The notes beneath the pieces were generated by a model that did no database searches, was not told the origin of the DNA, and worked only from the letters and a program-made list of their open reading frames with translations. This document shows positions 1 to 6,478 of a stretch of 12,130 nucleotides of DNA, in pieces; the stretch's first letter is position 1, and every line of letters begins with the position of its first letter. The position numbers and the translations under genes were made by a program. The stretch is from Candidatus Zixiibacteriota bacterium (GTDB lineage: Bacteria > Zixibacteria > MSB-5A5 > SM1-73), in NCBI GenBank assembly GCA_020341875.1, contig CP070839.1, positions 1,327,666-1,339,795 on the forward strand, in the 5' to 3' direction.

Positions 1-409
1 CAGAAGATTGAGGTGCAAGGAATGATCTGCTGTCTCTCATCTCCCGTAGAGTCATGCTGCTCGTGGTATTAGGGTAAAGCCGTAATGTTTGAAAACCGGC
101 GGTTTGGCACACGGATTGCTCATCAAATCAAGCAGAAGTTGCGTATATAGAATGGCTAGTTGAAAGGACCATTTGGGAGTGGTGCGGTTATGAGCGATCA
201 TAGCCACCCGACGCCAAAATCGGGCATCCCCCCTCCACCACTCCCAATTTTTATATCCAAAATCACCCCCACAAACCGGAGCTCGGACTCTTTAATCTCT
301 CCCTCTTCTCAGCCAACGGGTCGAGCAAGGGTTTCTCCCCACCTATTCCCGGCACCATGGCAGATTTAAGGCACTTTCTCAGGTTCTTCTCGCAAAACCC
401 GCTCGCCTC
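1..409. other. Region without a supported gene
   Basis: I see no convincing gene here. The longest plus-strand reading frame (160-369, 69 codons) is proline- and serine-rich, has no ribosome binding site and resembles no family I know. Short open frames touch the left edge on both strands: plus frame 1 is open for 23 codons before a TAG, and on the minus strand a frame starting with Met-Thr-Leu-Arg-Glu-Met runs off the edge after about 18 codons. The tail of a gene outside the window therefore cannot be excluded. The stretch around 225-290 is very C-rich on the plus strand. Confidence 0.5.
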
Positions 410-453
410 TAAAGCAAAAGAAGGGTGAGTCTCGTCTTCACGTGACTCACCCT
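410..453 (-). terminator. Rho-independent terminator of the desulforedoxin-like gene
   Basis: A perfect 9-bp inverted repeat (GGGTGAGTC at 423-431 and GACTCACCC at 444-452) with a 12-nt loop lies 44 bp past the stop codon of the minus-strand gene at 497-688. Read on the minus strand it is followed by a T-rich tail (TTCTTTTGCTTT, complement of 411-422). Stem quality and tail position fit an intrinsic terminator for that gene. Confidence 0.75.
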
Positions 454-496
454 CTGGATATCCCTTGTGACGGGCAGAAAGGAGGACAGAAGAGGT

Positions 497-688
497 CTAC
501 TTCCTCTTCGATTTCATAACCTGGCCGCAGCAAATCAGGCGGGTAACGCCCATTCCCCTCTTGCTGACCGACACCTCCATGCCGCACGGCACGCAGACAT
601 AGGTCTTCTTCGCGGGAGCTTTCTTGGCCGTCTTCTTCTTGGTGGTCTTCTTGGCGGCCTTTTTCACAGTTTTCCTCTTCGCCGGCAT
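497..688 (-). CDS. Histone-H1-like lysine-rich tail fused to a desulforedoxin-like Cys4 domain (63 aa)
   Basis: Residues 1-29 are almost entirely Lys, Ala and Thr (13 Lys, 1 Arg) in KKA/KKT repeats, like bacterial H1-type basic tails. Residues 30-63 follow the desulforedoxin pattern: Tyr-Val-Cys32-x2-Cys35-Gly, a Gly-containing turn, then Cys53-Cys54-Gly-x2-Met. In the known family these four Cys bind one iron (Fe(Cys)4) in a small redox or structural site, and here they could bind Fe or Zn. There is no signal peptide, so the protein should be cytoplasmic, and the tail suggests binding to DNA or RNA (inference). The ATG at 688 is chosen because an excellent SD precedes it. It has its own promoter and terminator, so it is probably monocistronic. 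What the fusion does is unknown. The overlapping frames at 447-695 and 467-829 are shadows. Confidence 0.85.
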   Translation of the reverse strand: MPAKRKTVKKAAKKTTKKKTAKKAPAKKTYVCVPCGMEVSVSKRGMGVTRLICCGQVMKSKRK

Positions 689-690
689 AA

Positions 691-701
691 TTCACCTCCT
701 T
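691..701 (-). promoter_or_regulatory. Strong Shine-Dalgarno site of the desulforedoxin-like gene
   Basis: The minus strand reads AAGGAGGTGA then ATT and ATG, close to a full anti-SD match at short spacing. This fixes the start codon at 688 and predicts strong translation of a small, abundant protein. Confidence 0.8.
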
Positions 702-784
702 CAGGTTTGAGACTTAGCCAGGTGAGAATCTTGGTAGGAAACACCATCCCCGTTTGCGTAATTTATCAACCGTGGTCAAAGGTG

Positions 785-813
785 AAGTTAGGGGCGCGGT
801 TTCTTCTTGTCAA
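785..813 (-). promoter_or_regulatory. Probable sigma70-type promoter of the desulforedoxin-like gene
   Basis: On the minus strand a perfect TTGACA (813-808) is followed after exactly 17 bp by TAACTT (790-785), which keeps the important first two and last positions of a -10 box. Transcription would start near 778 and give a leader of about 90 nt. The -10 is weak, hence moderate confidence. Confidence 0.5.
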
Positions 814-814
814 G

Positions 815-841
815 AAAAAAACTCTCTGATGTCTTAGAGAA
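815..841 (-). terminator. Candidate intrinsic terminator ending the dockerin operon
   Basis: On the minus strand TCTCT (840-836), an 8-nt loop and AGAGA (827-823) form a short stem. One G follows, then seven T (821-815). The stem is short and AU-rich, but the T tract is good. It lies about 80 bp past the last dockerin gene and directly before the -35 box of the next gene, which suits a boundary between two transcription units. Confidence 0.5.
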
Positions 842-849
842 GAGACAAA

Positions 850-890
850 CTGGCACCACTGGGGGAGAGTTCCCAAACGGTTCGTGCCAG
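850..890 (-). terminator. Inverted repeat after the last dockerin gene
   Basis: CTGGCAC (850-856) and GTGCCAG (884-890) form a 7-bp stem around a 27-nt loop that can fold a second small GGG/CCC hairpin. On the minus strand the following bases are TTTGTCTCTTCTC, only moderately T-rich. It could act together with the hairpin at 815-841 to end the operon or protect its 3' end. Confidence 0.35.
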
Positions 891-921
891 CAGTAAGCGC
901 AGCGAGACCGGTCTGCCTTTT

Positions 922-1797
922 TCAGCAAGACGGCGGTGGTCCTCCTCTGAAAAGATAGTTGATCAGGAAGACCACGTCACCTATGTCTACAACCCCATCG
1001 CAATTAGTATCTCCAACCGGAATAGGGATAGGGGACGGGCTTGCACGATACAGGTAGTTTATCAAGCAGACGACATCTCCAACGTCTACTACGCCATCTG
1101 CATTGGCGTCGCCAAGCTCCGGGTAAGAGACGGAAAAACAGTGATGCAAGTTATGTCTCGGTCTGTAGCTTGTAGCCCATTTCGTGACGAACGTAAGTCG
1201 GTTCGTCGGAGGCCAGAAGCAGGAATCAATACATATGGTCATGGTATCTTCCATCCTGAATGTCATGGTTGCCACCAGGACTCTGCTTCCTTCTCCAAAG
1301 CTTTGATCCGGCAGGTTGCACCAGGCGGCGTGGAACCAGAAGTGTGACGTTCCGTCCACGTCGAGAATCACGTCGTCCCACAGCACTCCGGTCATGAGCT
1401 GAGCTTGATCCATCATCCAGTTGTGTATGATAGTGTCACCGTCCTCAATGACGTGGCGGAAAACACTCCGCTCCAGCATCTCGGGCGGAAAGGGGTACGA
1501 GAATATATTGTTCCAATGCCAACTTACGCTGCAAAAGCTGGCGGGGTTGGTCCGGGTATAGCAGAGCGGTACTTCGAAAGCTCTCAGAGAGTCGGAGTAA
1601 GCATCCGGAACGTCGTGGGTGACAAAAATCAAAACTCGCGCGAAGCCGGTAAAAAGCGTATCTGGCGGATAGACCTCTACATACAGAGTATCACAAAGCC
1701 CCCCGTCATGTGGATCTTCCGGGCACTGCGTCCAGGCAGGTGCAGCCCAGGCAAGGAACAGTCCCGCGAGTATCACCAGCGACAGGTTTCTGTTCAT
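922..1797 (-). CDS. Exported dockerin-pair protein, paralog A (291 aa, last of six)
   Basis: A signal peptide covers residues 1 to about 23, and the mature protein begins near the family's Gln-Cys-Pro-Glu-Asp motif. The middle domain (about 25-228) carries the shared landmarks CDTLY, PLCYT, NPASFC, HNWMMD, a C-x3-C-FWPP segment and CFS. Residues 229-291 hold two dockerin motifs 33 residues apart (GDANADGVVDVGD and GDTNCDGVVDIGD, each with a LINYL helix) and end in PPPSC. Copy A is the odd one in the array. It lacks about four residues in the strand that reads QVRVPxRVT in B, C and D, so its N-terminal sheet is trimmed. It shares HNWMMD with B-D but CYTRTNP with E/F. The SD is AGGAG about 8 nt before the ATG. 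It is the promoter-distal gene, with two candidate terminators downstream. Dockerins normally bind a cohesin on a scaffold, and no partner is in the window. Confidence 0.9.
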   Translation of the reverse strand: MNRNLSLVILAGLFLAWAAPAWTQCPEDPHDGGLCDTLYVEVYPPDTLFTGFARVLIFVTHDVPDAYSDSLRAFEVPLCYTRTNPASFCSVSWHWNNIFSYPFPPEMLERSVFRHVIEDGDTIIHNWMMDQAQLMTGVLWDDVILDVDGTSHFWFHAAWCNLPDQSFGEGSRVLVATMTFRMEDTMTICIDSCFWPPTNRLTFVTKWATSYRPRHNLHHCFSVSYPELGDANADGVVDVGDVVCLINYLYRASPSPIPIPVGDTNCDGVVDIGDVVFLINYLFRGGPPPSC

Positions 1798-1816
1798 TTC
1801 CTTTCTCCTTTGTTTT

Positions 1817-1828
1817 TGCCCGAAGGCT
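1817..1828 (-). promoter_or_regulatory. Intercistronic UUCG-loop hairpin between paralogs B and A
   Basis: The minus strand reads GCC-TTCG-GGC, a 3-bp version of the hairpin found with 4 bp in two other gaps of the array. The loop is the unusually stable C(UUCG)G type. It sits about midway in the 60-bp gap. No T tract follows, so it is not a terminator. A role in mRNA stability or processing is inference. Confidence 0.45.
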
Positions 1829-1857
1829 GCTTAATCAGAAGAATCCATTTGTCATTC

Positions 1858-2736
1858 TCAACACGATGGAGGTGGTTGGCCCCGGTAAAGATAACCGATC
1901 AGCCGCACCACGTCGCCGATATCCACGACCCCATCGCAGTTAGTGTCGCCCACCTCAATGGGGTCGGGAGTTGCGCCGTTGCGAAACAGATAGTTTATCA
2001 GAAAGACTACATCCCCGATATCAATCACGCGGTCACCGGTGCAATCCCCCAGATAAGCCATGCTAAAACAATAAGGCAGATTGTGTCTGGGGACGTACAA
2101 ACGCGAATCGTGCCTGCAGAACGCCAGCTGACCGGTAGGAGGCCAAAAGCAAGAATCCAGACAGATGGTCATGGTATCGTCCACGGTGAAGGTAAGAGTT
2201 GCCAGGAGCACTCTGCTGCCGCCAGGAAACATCTGATCCTGCGTACCGGTCGCTACCAGGCTCAGCCAGGCGTTGTTGCCCTGACTTATGTCCAGAACTC
2301 TTGTATCCCATTCCTGCATCATATACCGGTAGCACAGATCCATCATCCAGTTGTGTTCCTGTGGATCGTCCATACTTGGCAGATGACGGAAGATGGACTC
2401 GCCGTGCAAATGTCCGCAGAAGTCGAAGCCGAGCAGCGCGTTGTACATCGGATCCAGGAAGCACTGGGCCGAGGGGTTGCTGGTTGTGAAACAAAGAGGA
2501 ATAACGAAGCCAACAATGGAGTCTATGGTTGGATCCGGAATGTCATTGGTGACGCGAATGGGTACCCGCACCTGCTTGGCCTCACCGGCGAAGAGCCAGT
2601 CATTTTCGTAGACCTCCACGTACATGGTGTCGCAGACCCCCTGATCGTTTGAGTCCTCCGGGCACTGCCCCTGGCTGAGACCCGGAGCAACCGCGAGGGT
2701 CAGGCTGGCGATGAATACAGGAAATAATCCTCTCAT
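1858..2736 (-). CDS. Exported dockerin-pair protein, paralog B (292 aa)
   Basis: The signal peptide is residues 1 to about 23 (hydrophobic FIASLTLAVA). The mature part starts QCPEDSNDQGVCD. B belongs with C and D: they share QVRVP, DIPD, PLCFT, SNPSAQCFLDP, SIFRHLPSMDDPQEHNWMMD, GGSRVLLATLTFTVDD and C-x3-C-FWPP. The dockerin pair is at residues 230-292. Its first loop is degenerate, D-C-T-G-D-R instead of D-x-N-x-D-G, so one calcium ligand and the loop glycine are changed; the second loop (GDTNCDGVVDIGD) is canonical. The SD GGGAGG stands a few bases before the ATG. It follows paralog C with only 13 bp between stop and start, the tightest junction in the array and good evidence for co-transcription. 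The role is unknown beyond being an exported, probably disulfide-bonded dockerin protein. Confidence 0.9.
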   Translation of the reverse strand: MRGLFPVFIASLTLAVAPGLSQGQCPEDSNDQGVCDTMYVEVYENDWLFAGEAKQVRVPIRVTNDIPDPTIDSIVGFVIPLCFTTSNPSAQCFLDPMYNALLGFDFCGHLHGESIFRHLPSMDDPQEHNWMMDLCYRYMMQEWDTRVLDISQGNNAWLSLVATGTQDQMFPGGSRVLLATLTFTVDDTMTICLDSCFWPPTGQLAFCRHDSRLYVPRHNLPYCFSMAYLGDCTGDRVIDIGDVVFLINYLFRNGATPDPIEVGDTNCDGVVDIGDVVRLIGYLYRGQPPPSC

Positions 2737-2749
2737 TTTCGCCTCCCAT

Positions 2750-3631
2750 TCAAGGACATCCCGGCGCGTTTGCTCCCTTATAGAGATAGCCGATTAAGAA
2801 CACCGCGTCGCCGAGATCCACTATCCCGTCGCAGTTGACGTCTCCTGTCTGGAGGGGGTTAGGGGTGGGGCCGTCACGAAAGAGATAGTTTATCAGGTAG
2901 ACTAAATCGCCGATGTCGACTACGCAATCCGCGTTACAATCGCCGGTGTCAGGATAAGACATAGAGAAGCAATAAGGCAGATTGCTCCTGGGGACGTAGG
3001 TCACAGCATCGGATCGGCTAAACGCCAGTCGACCTGCCGGAGGCCAGAAACAGGAATCCAGACATATGGTCATGGTATCATCCACGGTGAAGGTCATGGT
3101 CGCCACGAGCACCCCGCTGCCTCCGCAAAACCTCTGATCCTGAGTGCCGGTCGGTACCAGGGCGAGCCAGAAGTTGTTCCCTTCGCTCAAACTCAGAATC
3201 CTTGTATCCCACTCCAGACCCAGCAACTTCTCCCATAGATCCATCATCCAGTTGCGCTCCTGGGGATCATCGATGCTTGGCAAGTGACGGAAGATGCATA
3301 TCTCATGAGAACAATGCCAGAGGCCGGTGAAGTTGTTCATAGGATCCAGGAAACATTGTGCCCCGGGATTGCTGGAGGTGAAGCACAATGGAATGACCAT
3401 ACCTGCAATGGAGTCGGTGACCGTATCCGGAATGTCGTTGGTCACGCGAACGGGAACCCGCACCTGCCTGGAATCGCCGGTAAAAAGCCGGTCACAATCG
3501 TAGACCTCCAGGTACATTGTGTCACAGATACCGTGATCGTTAGGCTCTTCCGGGCACTGCGCCCCGACAGCAGCAGCCCAGGCGAGAAAGGACACCACCA
3601 TCGTAATCCAGAGCAGCAGGTTTCTCTTCAT
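2750..3631 (-). CDS. Exported dockerin-pair protein, paralog C (293 aa)
   Basis: The signal peptide (1 to about 24, ending AVGA) precedes QCPEEPNDHG. The middle domain resembles B closely: QVRVPVRVTNDIPD, PLCFTSSNPGAQC, SIDDPQERNWMMD, GTQDQ, VLVATMTFTVDDTMTICLD. The alternation of short beta strands and the closing F-x-V-x-D strand are reminiscent of cohesin or Ig-like sandwiches, which is inference. The dockerins occupy residues 230-293. In the first loop the conserved glycine is replaced by cysteine (DCNADCVVDIGD). The second reads VDLGDAVFLIGYL. C is the only copy whose tail departs from PPPSC, ending ANAPGCP, so the terminal Cys is shifted by one residue. The SD is GGAGG, about 7 nt from the ATG. 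The following gap to B is 13 bp. Confidence 0.9.
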   Translation of the reverse strand: MKRNLLLWITMVVSFLAWAAAVGAQCPEEPNDHGICDTMYLEVYDCDRLFTGDSRQVRVPVRVTNDIPDTVTDSIAGMVIPLCFTSSNPGAQCFLDPMNNFTGLWHCSHEICIFRHLPSIDDPQERNWMMDLWEKLLGLEWDTRILSLSEGNNFWLALVPTGTQDQRFCGGSGVLVATMTFTVDDTMTICLDSCFWPPAGRLAFSRSDAVTYVPRSNLPYCFSMSYPDTGDCNADCVVDIGDLVYLINYLFRDGPTPNPLQTGDVNCDGIVDLGDAVFLIGYLYKGANAPGCP

Positions 3632-3689
3632 TTCCTACCTCCTGTGTTTTTGCCCAAAGACTAAGATTGTCACGACTCCGCCTCCACTT

Positions 3690-4562
3690 TCAGCAAGACA
3701 GGGATGGCTCTCCCTTGTACAGGTAACCTATTAGCCGCACCACGTCACCGATATCCACGGTCCCGTCGCAGTTGGTGTCGCCCGCCTGAAGGGGGATCGG
3801 AGGATCGCCGTTACGAAACAGGTAACTTATCAGGTAGACCAGGTCCCCTATATCTGCCATATGATCTGCATTGCAGTCACCAAGCACTGGATCAGATATG
3901 GAGAAACAATAAGGCAGGTTGGTTCTGGGGAAGTAGATCGCCGCGTCGTCTCGGGCAAATACGAGTCTGTTCGCAGGAGGCCAGAAGCAACTGTCCAGAC
4001 ATATGGTCGTGGTGTCGTCCACGGTGAAGGTCATGGTTGCCAGAAGAACCCGACTTCCTTCCCAGAAGTTCTGATCTTCCCTGCCCTGGGCAAGCACGAC
4101 CCACCAGAAATGCTGGTCTTCCAGATTCAGAACCGTGAAGTCCCACTCCAGAGCCGTACCCTGCGCCGCCAAATCCATCATCCAGTTGTGTTCGGTTGCG
4201 GTTTCCATGTCAGGCAGATGGCGGAAGATACTTCGATCAACAGGCGACGGAGTCAGCGAGCTGCTGTTGTAGTATGGGTCCAGGACGCACTGGGCAGACG
4301 GATTGCTGGAGGTAAAGCACAAGGGGATCTGGAAGCCTACGAGGGAGTCTATCTGTGGATCAGGAACATCATGGGTGACTCTCATGGGAACCCGCACCTG
4401 CTTGGGCCCGCCAGAGAAGAGCCAGTCACATTCGTAGACCTCTATATCCAGAGTATCGCATATCCCGCTGTCAAGCGTGTCTTCCGGGCACTGCGCCTGA
4501 GCAGAAGCAGCCCACGCCAGGAACAAGCCCGCGAGGACCACGAAGAGTAGGTTTGTCCTCAT
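3690..4562 (-). CDS. Exported dockerin-pair protein, paralog D (290 aa)
   Basis: The signal peptide has a clear AQA cleavage site near residue 23, before QCPEDTLDSGICD. D belongs with B and C (QVRVPMRVTHDVPD, PLCFTSSNPSAQC, SIFRHLPDM, HNWMMD, EGSRVLLATMTFTVDD, DSCFWPP). It has more acidic and aromatic residues in its middle (for example FWWVVLAQG). The dockerins are residues 228-290. The first loop is the most degenerate of the array (DCNADHMADIGD: His for Gly), the second is canonical. The tail PSLSC keeps the terminal Cys but loses two prolines. The SD is GGAGGTGGG directly before AAATG. The downstream gap (3632-3689) has lost the UUCG hairpin seen in other gaps. Confidence 0.9.
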   Translation of the reverse strand: MRTNLLFVVLAGLFLAWAASAQAQCPEDTLDSGICDTLDIEVYECDWLFSGGPKQVRVPMRVTHDVPDPQIDSLVGFQIPLCFTSSNPSAQCVLDPYYNSSSLTPSPVDRSIFRHLPDMETATEHNWMMDLAAQGTALEWDFTVLNLEDQHFWWVVLAQGREDQNFWEGSRVLLATMTFTVDDTTTICLDSCFWPPANRLVFARDDAAIYFPRTNLPYCFSISDPVLGDCNADHMADIGDLVYLISYLFRNGDPPIPLQAGDTNCDGTVDIGDVVRLIGYLYKGEPSLSC

Positions 4563-4580
4563 TTCCCACCTCCTTTATTT

Positions 4581-4592
4581 AGCCCGAAGGCT
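4581..4592 (-). promoter_or_regulatory. Intercistronic UUCG-loop hairpin between paralogs E and D
   Basis: The minus strand reads AGCC-TTCG-GGCT, a 4-bp stem capped by the very stable C(UUCG)G tetraloop, in the 59-bp gap after the stop of E. AAATAAAGGAGG follows, leading into the SD of D. The same element occurs at 5495-5506 and, shortened, at 1817-1828. Confidence 0.5.
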
Positions 4593-4621
4593 GATAACTT
4601 AAAGAACTTCGTTTGTCGTTT

Positions 4622-5476
4622 TCAACACGATGGAGGCGGTTCACCCCTGTACAAATAACCGATCAACCGCACTACGTCACCGACATCCACGATACCGTCG
4701 CAGTTGGCGTCGCCAACCGCAGTTGCGGGGGGTGGAGGCCCGCCGCGATACAGATAGCCTATCAGGTACACCACGTCCCCGATGTCCACTGTGCCATCAC
4801 AGTTGCAGTCGCCGATGTCAGGATAAGATATGGAAAAACAAGAAGGCAGGTTATCTCTCGGAGTATATGTCACCGCATCTGACCTGCAAAACAACAGATG
4901 GCCTGTCGGTGGCCAGAGACAGCTATCCAGGCAAACGGTCATGCTATCTTGCACTTTGAAGGTCATGATGAAGACCAGTTGCCGACTACCTCCCTGCCAA
5001 CTGGGAGAGGTGGGCGAAATGGACATCCAGGCGAACCGGAAATACTGTTCCGCTGTGCTGATGTCCAAAGCGAAGTCATCGGGAATCGGATAAGGGTACA
5101 TCTGACAGAACGCGTTGAGAGTGGTGTCGTCCAGGTGTCGAAGAATGAAGTTTCCGCCTGGAATGTAAGACGGAGCTCGGTTCCAGAGAGGGGGCAGACT
5201 GCAGTAGGCGGCCGGGTTGGTGCGTGTGTAACAGAGGGGGATAGTCATGGCCGCAATGGAGTCGGTCATTGCGTCAGGAATATCGTTTGTTATGAAGACC
5301 GGCACTCGAACAAGATGCCCGGAGCCGGTAAACATGGCGTCAGGTAGGTATAGCTCCGTATAAAGGGTATCGCATGCCCCATGATCGTTAGGATCTTCCG
5401 GGCACTGCGCCCAGATCGGGGCAGCCCAGGCAAGGAGCAGGCCCACGAGGATCACGAGCAGTAGGCTTCTCCTCAT
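4622..5476 (-). CDS. Exported dockerin-pair protein, paralog E (284 aa)
   Basis: The signal peptide ends around WAQ at residues 22-24. E pairs with F as a second subfamily: TGSGHLVRVPVFITNDIPD, AAMTIPLCYT, NPAAYCSLPP, LRHLDDTT, DISTAEQYFR, GGSRQLVFIMTF, DSCLWPP, TPRDNLPSCFSISYPDIGDC. It has no HNWMMD block; a Met-Tyr-Pro-Tyr-Pro segment and a distinct loop stand in its place, so the two subfamilies probably differ at the exposed face. The dockerin pair (222-284) is intact in both loops (DCNCDGTVDIGD and DANCDGIVDVGD) and ends EPPPSC. The SD GAGGTAGGAG stands directly before ATG. This is the shortest copy. Confidence 0.9.
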   Translation of the reverse strand: MRRSLLLVILVGLLLAWAAPIWAQCPEDPNDHGACDTLYTELYLPDAMFTGSGHLVRVPVFITNDIPDAMTDSIAAMTIPLCYTRTNPAAYCSLPPLWNRAPSYIPGGNFILRHLDDTTLNAFCQMYPYPIPDDFALDISTAEQYFRFAWMSISPTSPSWQGGSRQLVFIMTFKVQDSMTVCLDSCLWPPTGHLLFCRSDAVTYTPRDNLPSCFSISYPDIGDCNCDGTVDIGDVVYLIGYLYRGGPPPPATAVGDANCDGIVDVGDVVRLIGYLYRGEPPPSC

Positions 5477-5494
5477 CTCCTACCTCTTTGGTTT

Positions 5495-5506
5495 AGCCCG
5501 AAGGCT
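5495..5506 (-). promoter_or_regulatory. Intercistronic UUCG-loop hairpin between paralogs F and E
   Basis: AGCC-TTCG-GGCT on the minus strand, identical in stem and loop to the copy at 4581-4592 and in the same place relative to the flanking genes. It lies 11 nt after a TGATCA palindrome, and no T tract follows it. Confidence 0.5.
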
Positions 5507-5535
5507 GATTGATCAGACAACTCCGTTTGTCACTT

Positions 5536-6402
5536 TCAACAAGATGGCGGTGGTTCTCCTTTGTAGAGATAACCGATCAGCCGCACCACATCACCGATAT
5601 CCACGACCCCGTCACAGTTGGTGTCACCCACCTCCGGCGGTACAGGGGGAGGTCCTCCGCGATAGAGATAACCCAGCAGGTACACCACATCCCCGATGTC
5701 CACTATGCCATCGCAGTTGCAGTCGCCGATGTCGGGAGAAAATATGGAGAAGCAGGAGGGCATGTTGTCTCTGGGGGTGTAAGACATCGCGTCTGATCTG
5801 GAGAACCTGAGATAGCTCATGGGCGGCCAGACGCAAGTATCCACGCAAACGGTCATGGTGTCCTCCACTCCGAAGGTCATTATGAAGGCCAGCTGCCGAC
5901 TGCCTCCGGGCCATCTGGGAGAGCTGGGCATCGAAGGAATCCATGAGAGCCGGAAATACTGCTCCGCTGTGCTTATGTCCACGATGAAATCGTAATACCA
6001 ACCGGGAGACGAGGGACCGTACATGTCCAGAAAAAGGTTGTGAGTGGTGTCATCCAGGTGTCGGAAAATACACCTGGAAACAGACGTGTAAGGGTCAGAC
6101 CGATTCCAGTACGGCGGCAAGCTGCAATACTCGGCCGGGTTGGTGTGTGTGTAACAGAGGGGAATAGTCATGGCGGCGATGGAGTCGATAGCCGGGTTCG
6201 GAATATCGTTTGTTATAAAGACGGGCACCTGCGCCAGATGTCCCGCACCGGTAAACATAGCGTCAGGCGGGTAGAGCTCCGAGTACAGAGTATCGCATGT
6301 CGAGTGATCGTTCGGGTCTTCCGGGCAAGCGGCCAGGGAGATGTCGGCCGGCCAGAGAATACAGGTGGCCAGCACAACTAGGAAGACTGAGATTGACTTC
6401 AT
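5536..6402 (-). CDS. Exported dockerin-pair protein, paralog F (288 aa, first of six)
   Basis: I place the start at the ATG ending at 6402, not at the in-frame GTG at 6414. The GAGGTGGGA that a GTG start would translate is the SD found directly before the ATG of paralog D. From 6402 the protein has a clean signal peptide (MKSISVFLVVLATC onward, ending ISLA near residue 24). The mature part begins ACPEDPNDHSTCD. It is a close relative of E (TGAGHLAQVPVFITNDIPN, AAMTIPLCYT, NPAEYCSLPP, RHLDDTTHN, DISTAEQYFR, GGSRQLAFIMTF). The signal peptide differs from the other five, which suggests recombination at the 5' end or that F is the oldest copy. The dockerins (226-288) are both canonical and end EPPPSC. 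It is promoter-proximal, with a leader of about 135 nt. Confidence 0.9.
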   Translation of the reverse strand: MKSISVFLVVLATCILWPADISLAACPEDPNDHSTCDTLYSELYPPDAMFTGAGHLAQVPVFITNDIPNPAIDSIAAMTIPLCYTHTNPAEYCSLPPYWNRSDPYTSVSRCIFRHLDDTTHNLFLDMYGPSSPGWYYDFIVDISTAEQYFRLSWIPSMPSSPRWPGGSRQLAFIMTFGVEDTMTVCVDTCVWPPMSYLRFSRSDAMSYTPRDNMPSCFSIFSPDIGDCNCDGIVDIGDVVYLLGYLYRGGPPPVPPEVGDTNCDGVVDIGDVVRLIGYLYKGEPPPSC

Positions 6403-6449
6403 TTCCCACCTCACTTCGGATTGGGTTCAAAGACTCTGTTTAGTAGGTT

Positions 6450-6478
6450 CTACTCCGTTTGACCTCTTACTCAACAAG
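6450..6478 (-). repeat. Remnant of a dockerin gene 3' junction in the operon leader
   Basis: This stretch of the leader shares CTCCGTTTG and TCAACAAG, in the same order and about the same spacing, with the 3' end and downstream flank of paralog F (5521-5543). In F the TCAACAAG is the last codons plus stop. It is best read as a scar of the tandem duplication that built the array. The match is short, so moderate confidence. Confidence 0.4.

Noticed and set aside
160..369. 69-codon plus-strand frame near the left edge
   Set aside because: Proline- and serine-rich low-complexity translation of a C-rich stretch, no SD and no recognisable domain.
1405..2652. 415-codon open frame on the plus strand, antisense to dockerin paralogs A and B
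   Set aside because: It runs across the boundary of two well-supported genes, has no SD and no family resemblance, and similar antisense frames appear opposite the other paralogs (3284-3664, 3861-4550, 4898-5347). It follows from the codon use of the duplicated genes.
6403..6414. GTG start four codons upstream for paralog F
   Set aside because: These codons are the SD (GAGGTGGGA) of the ATG at 6402. Paralog D has the same sequence directly before its ATG, and the signal peptide is normal when started at 6402.
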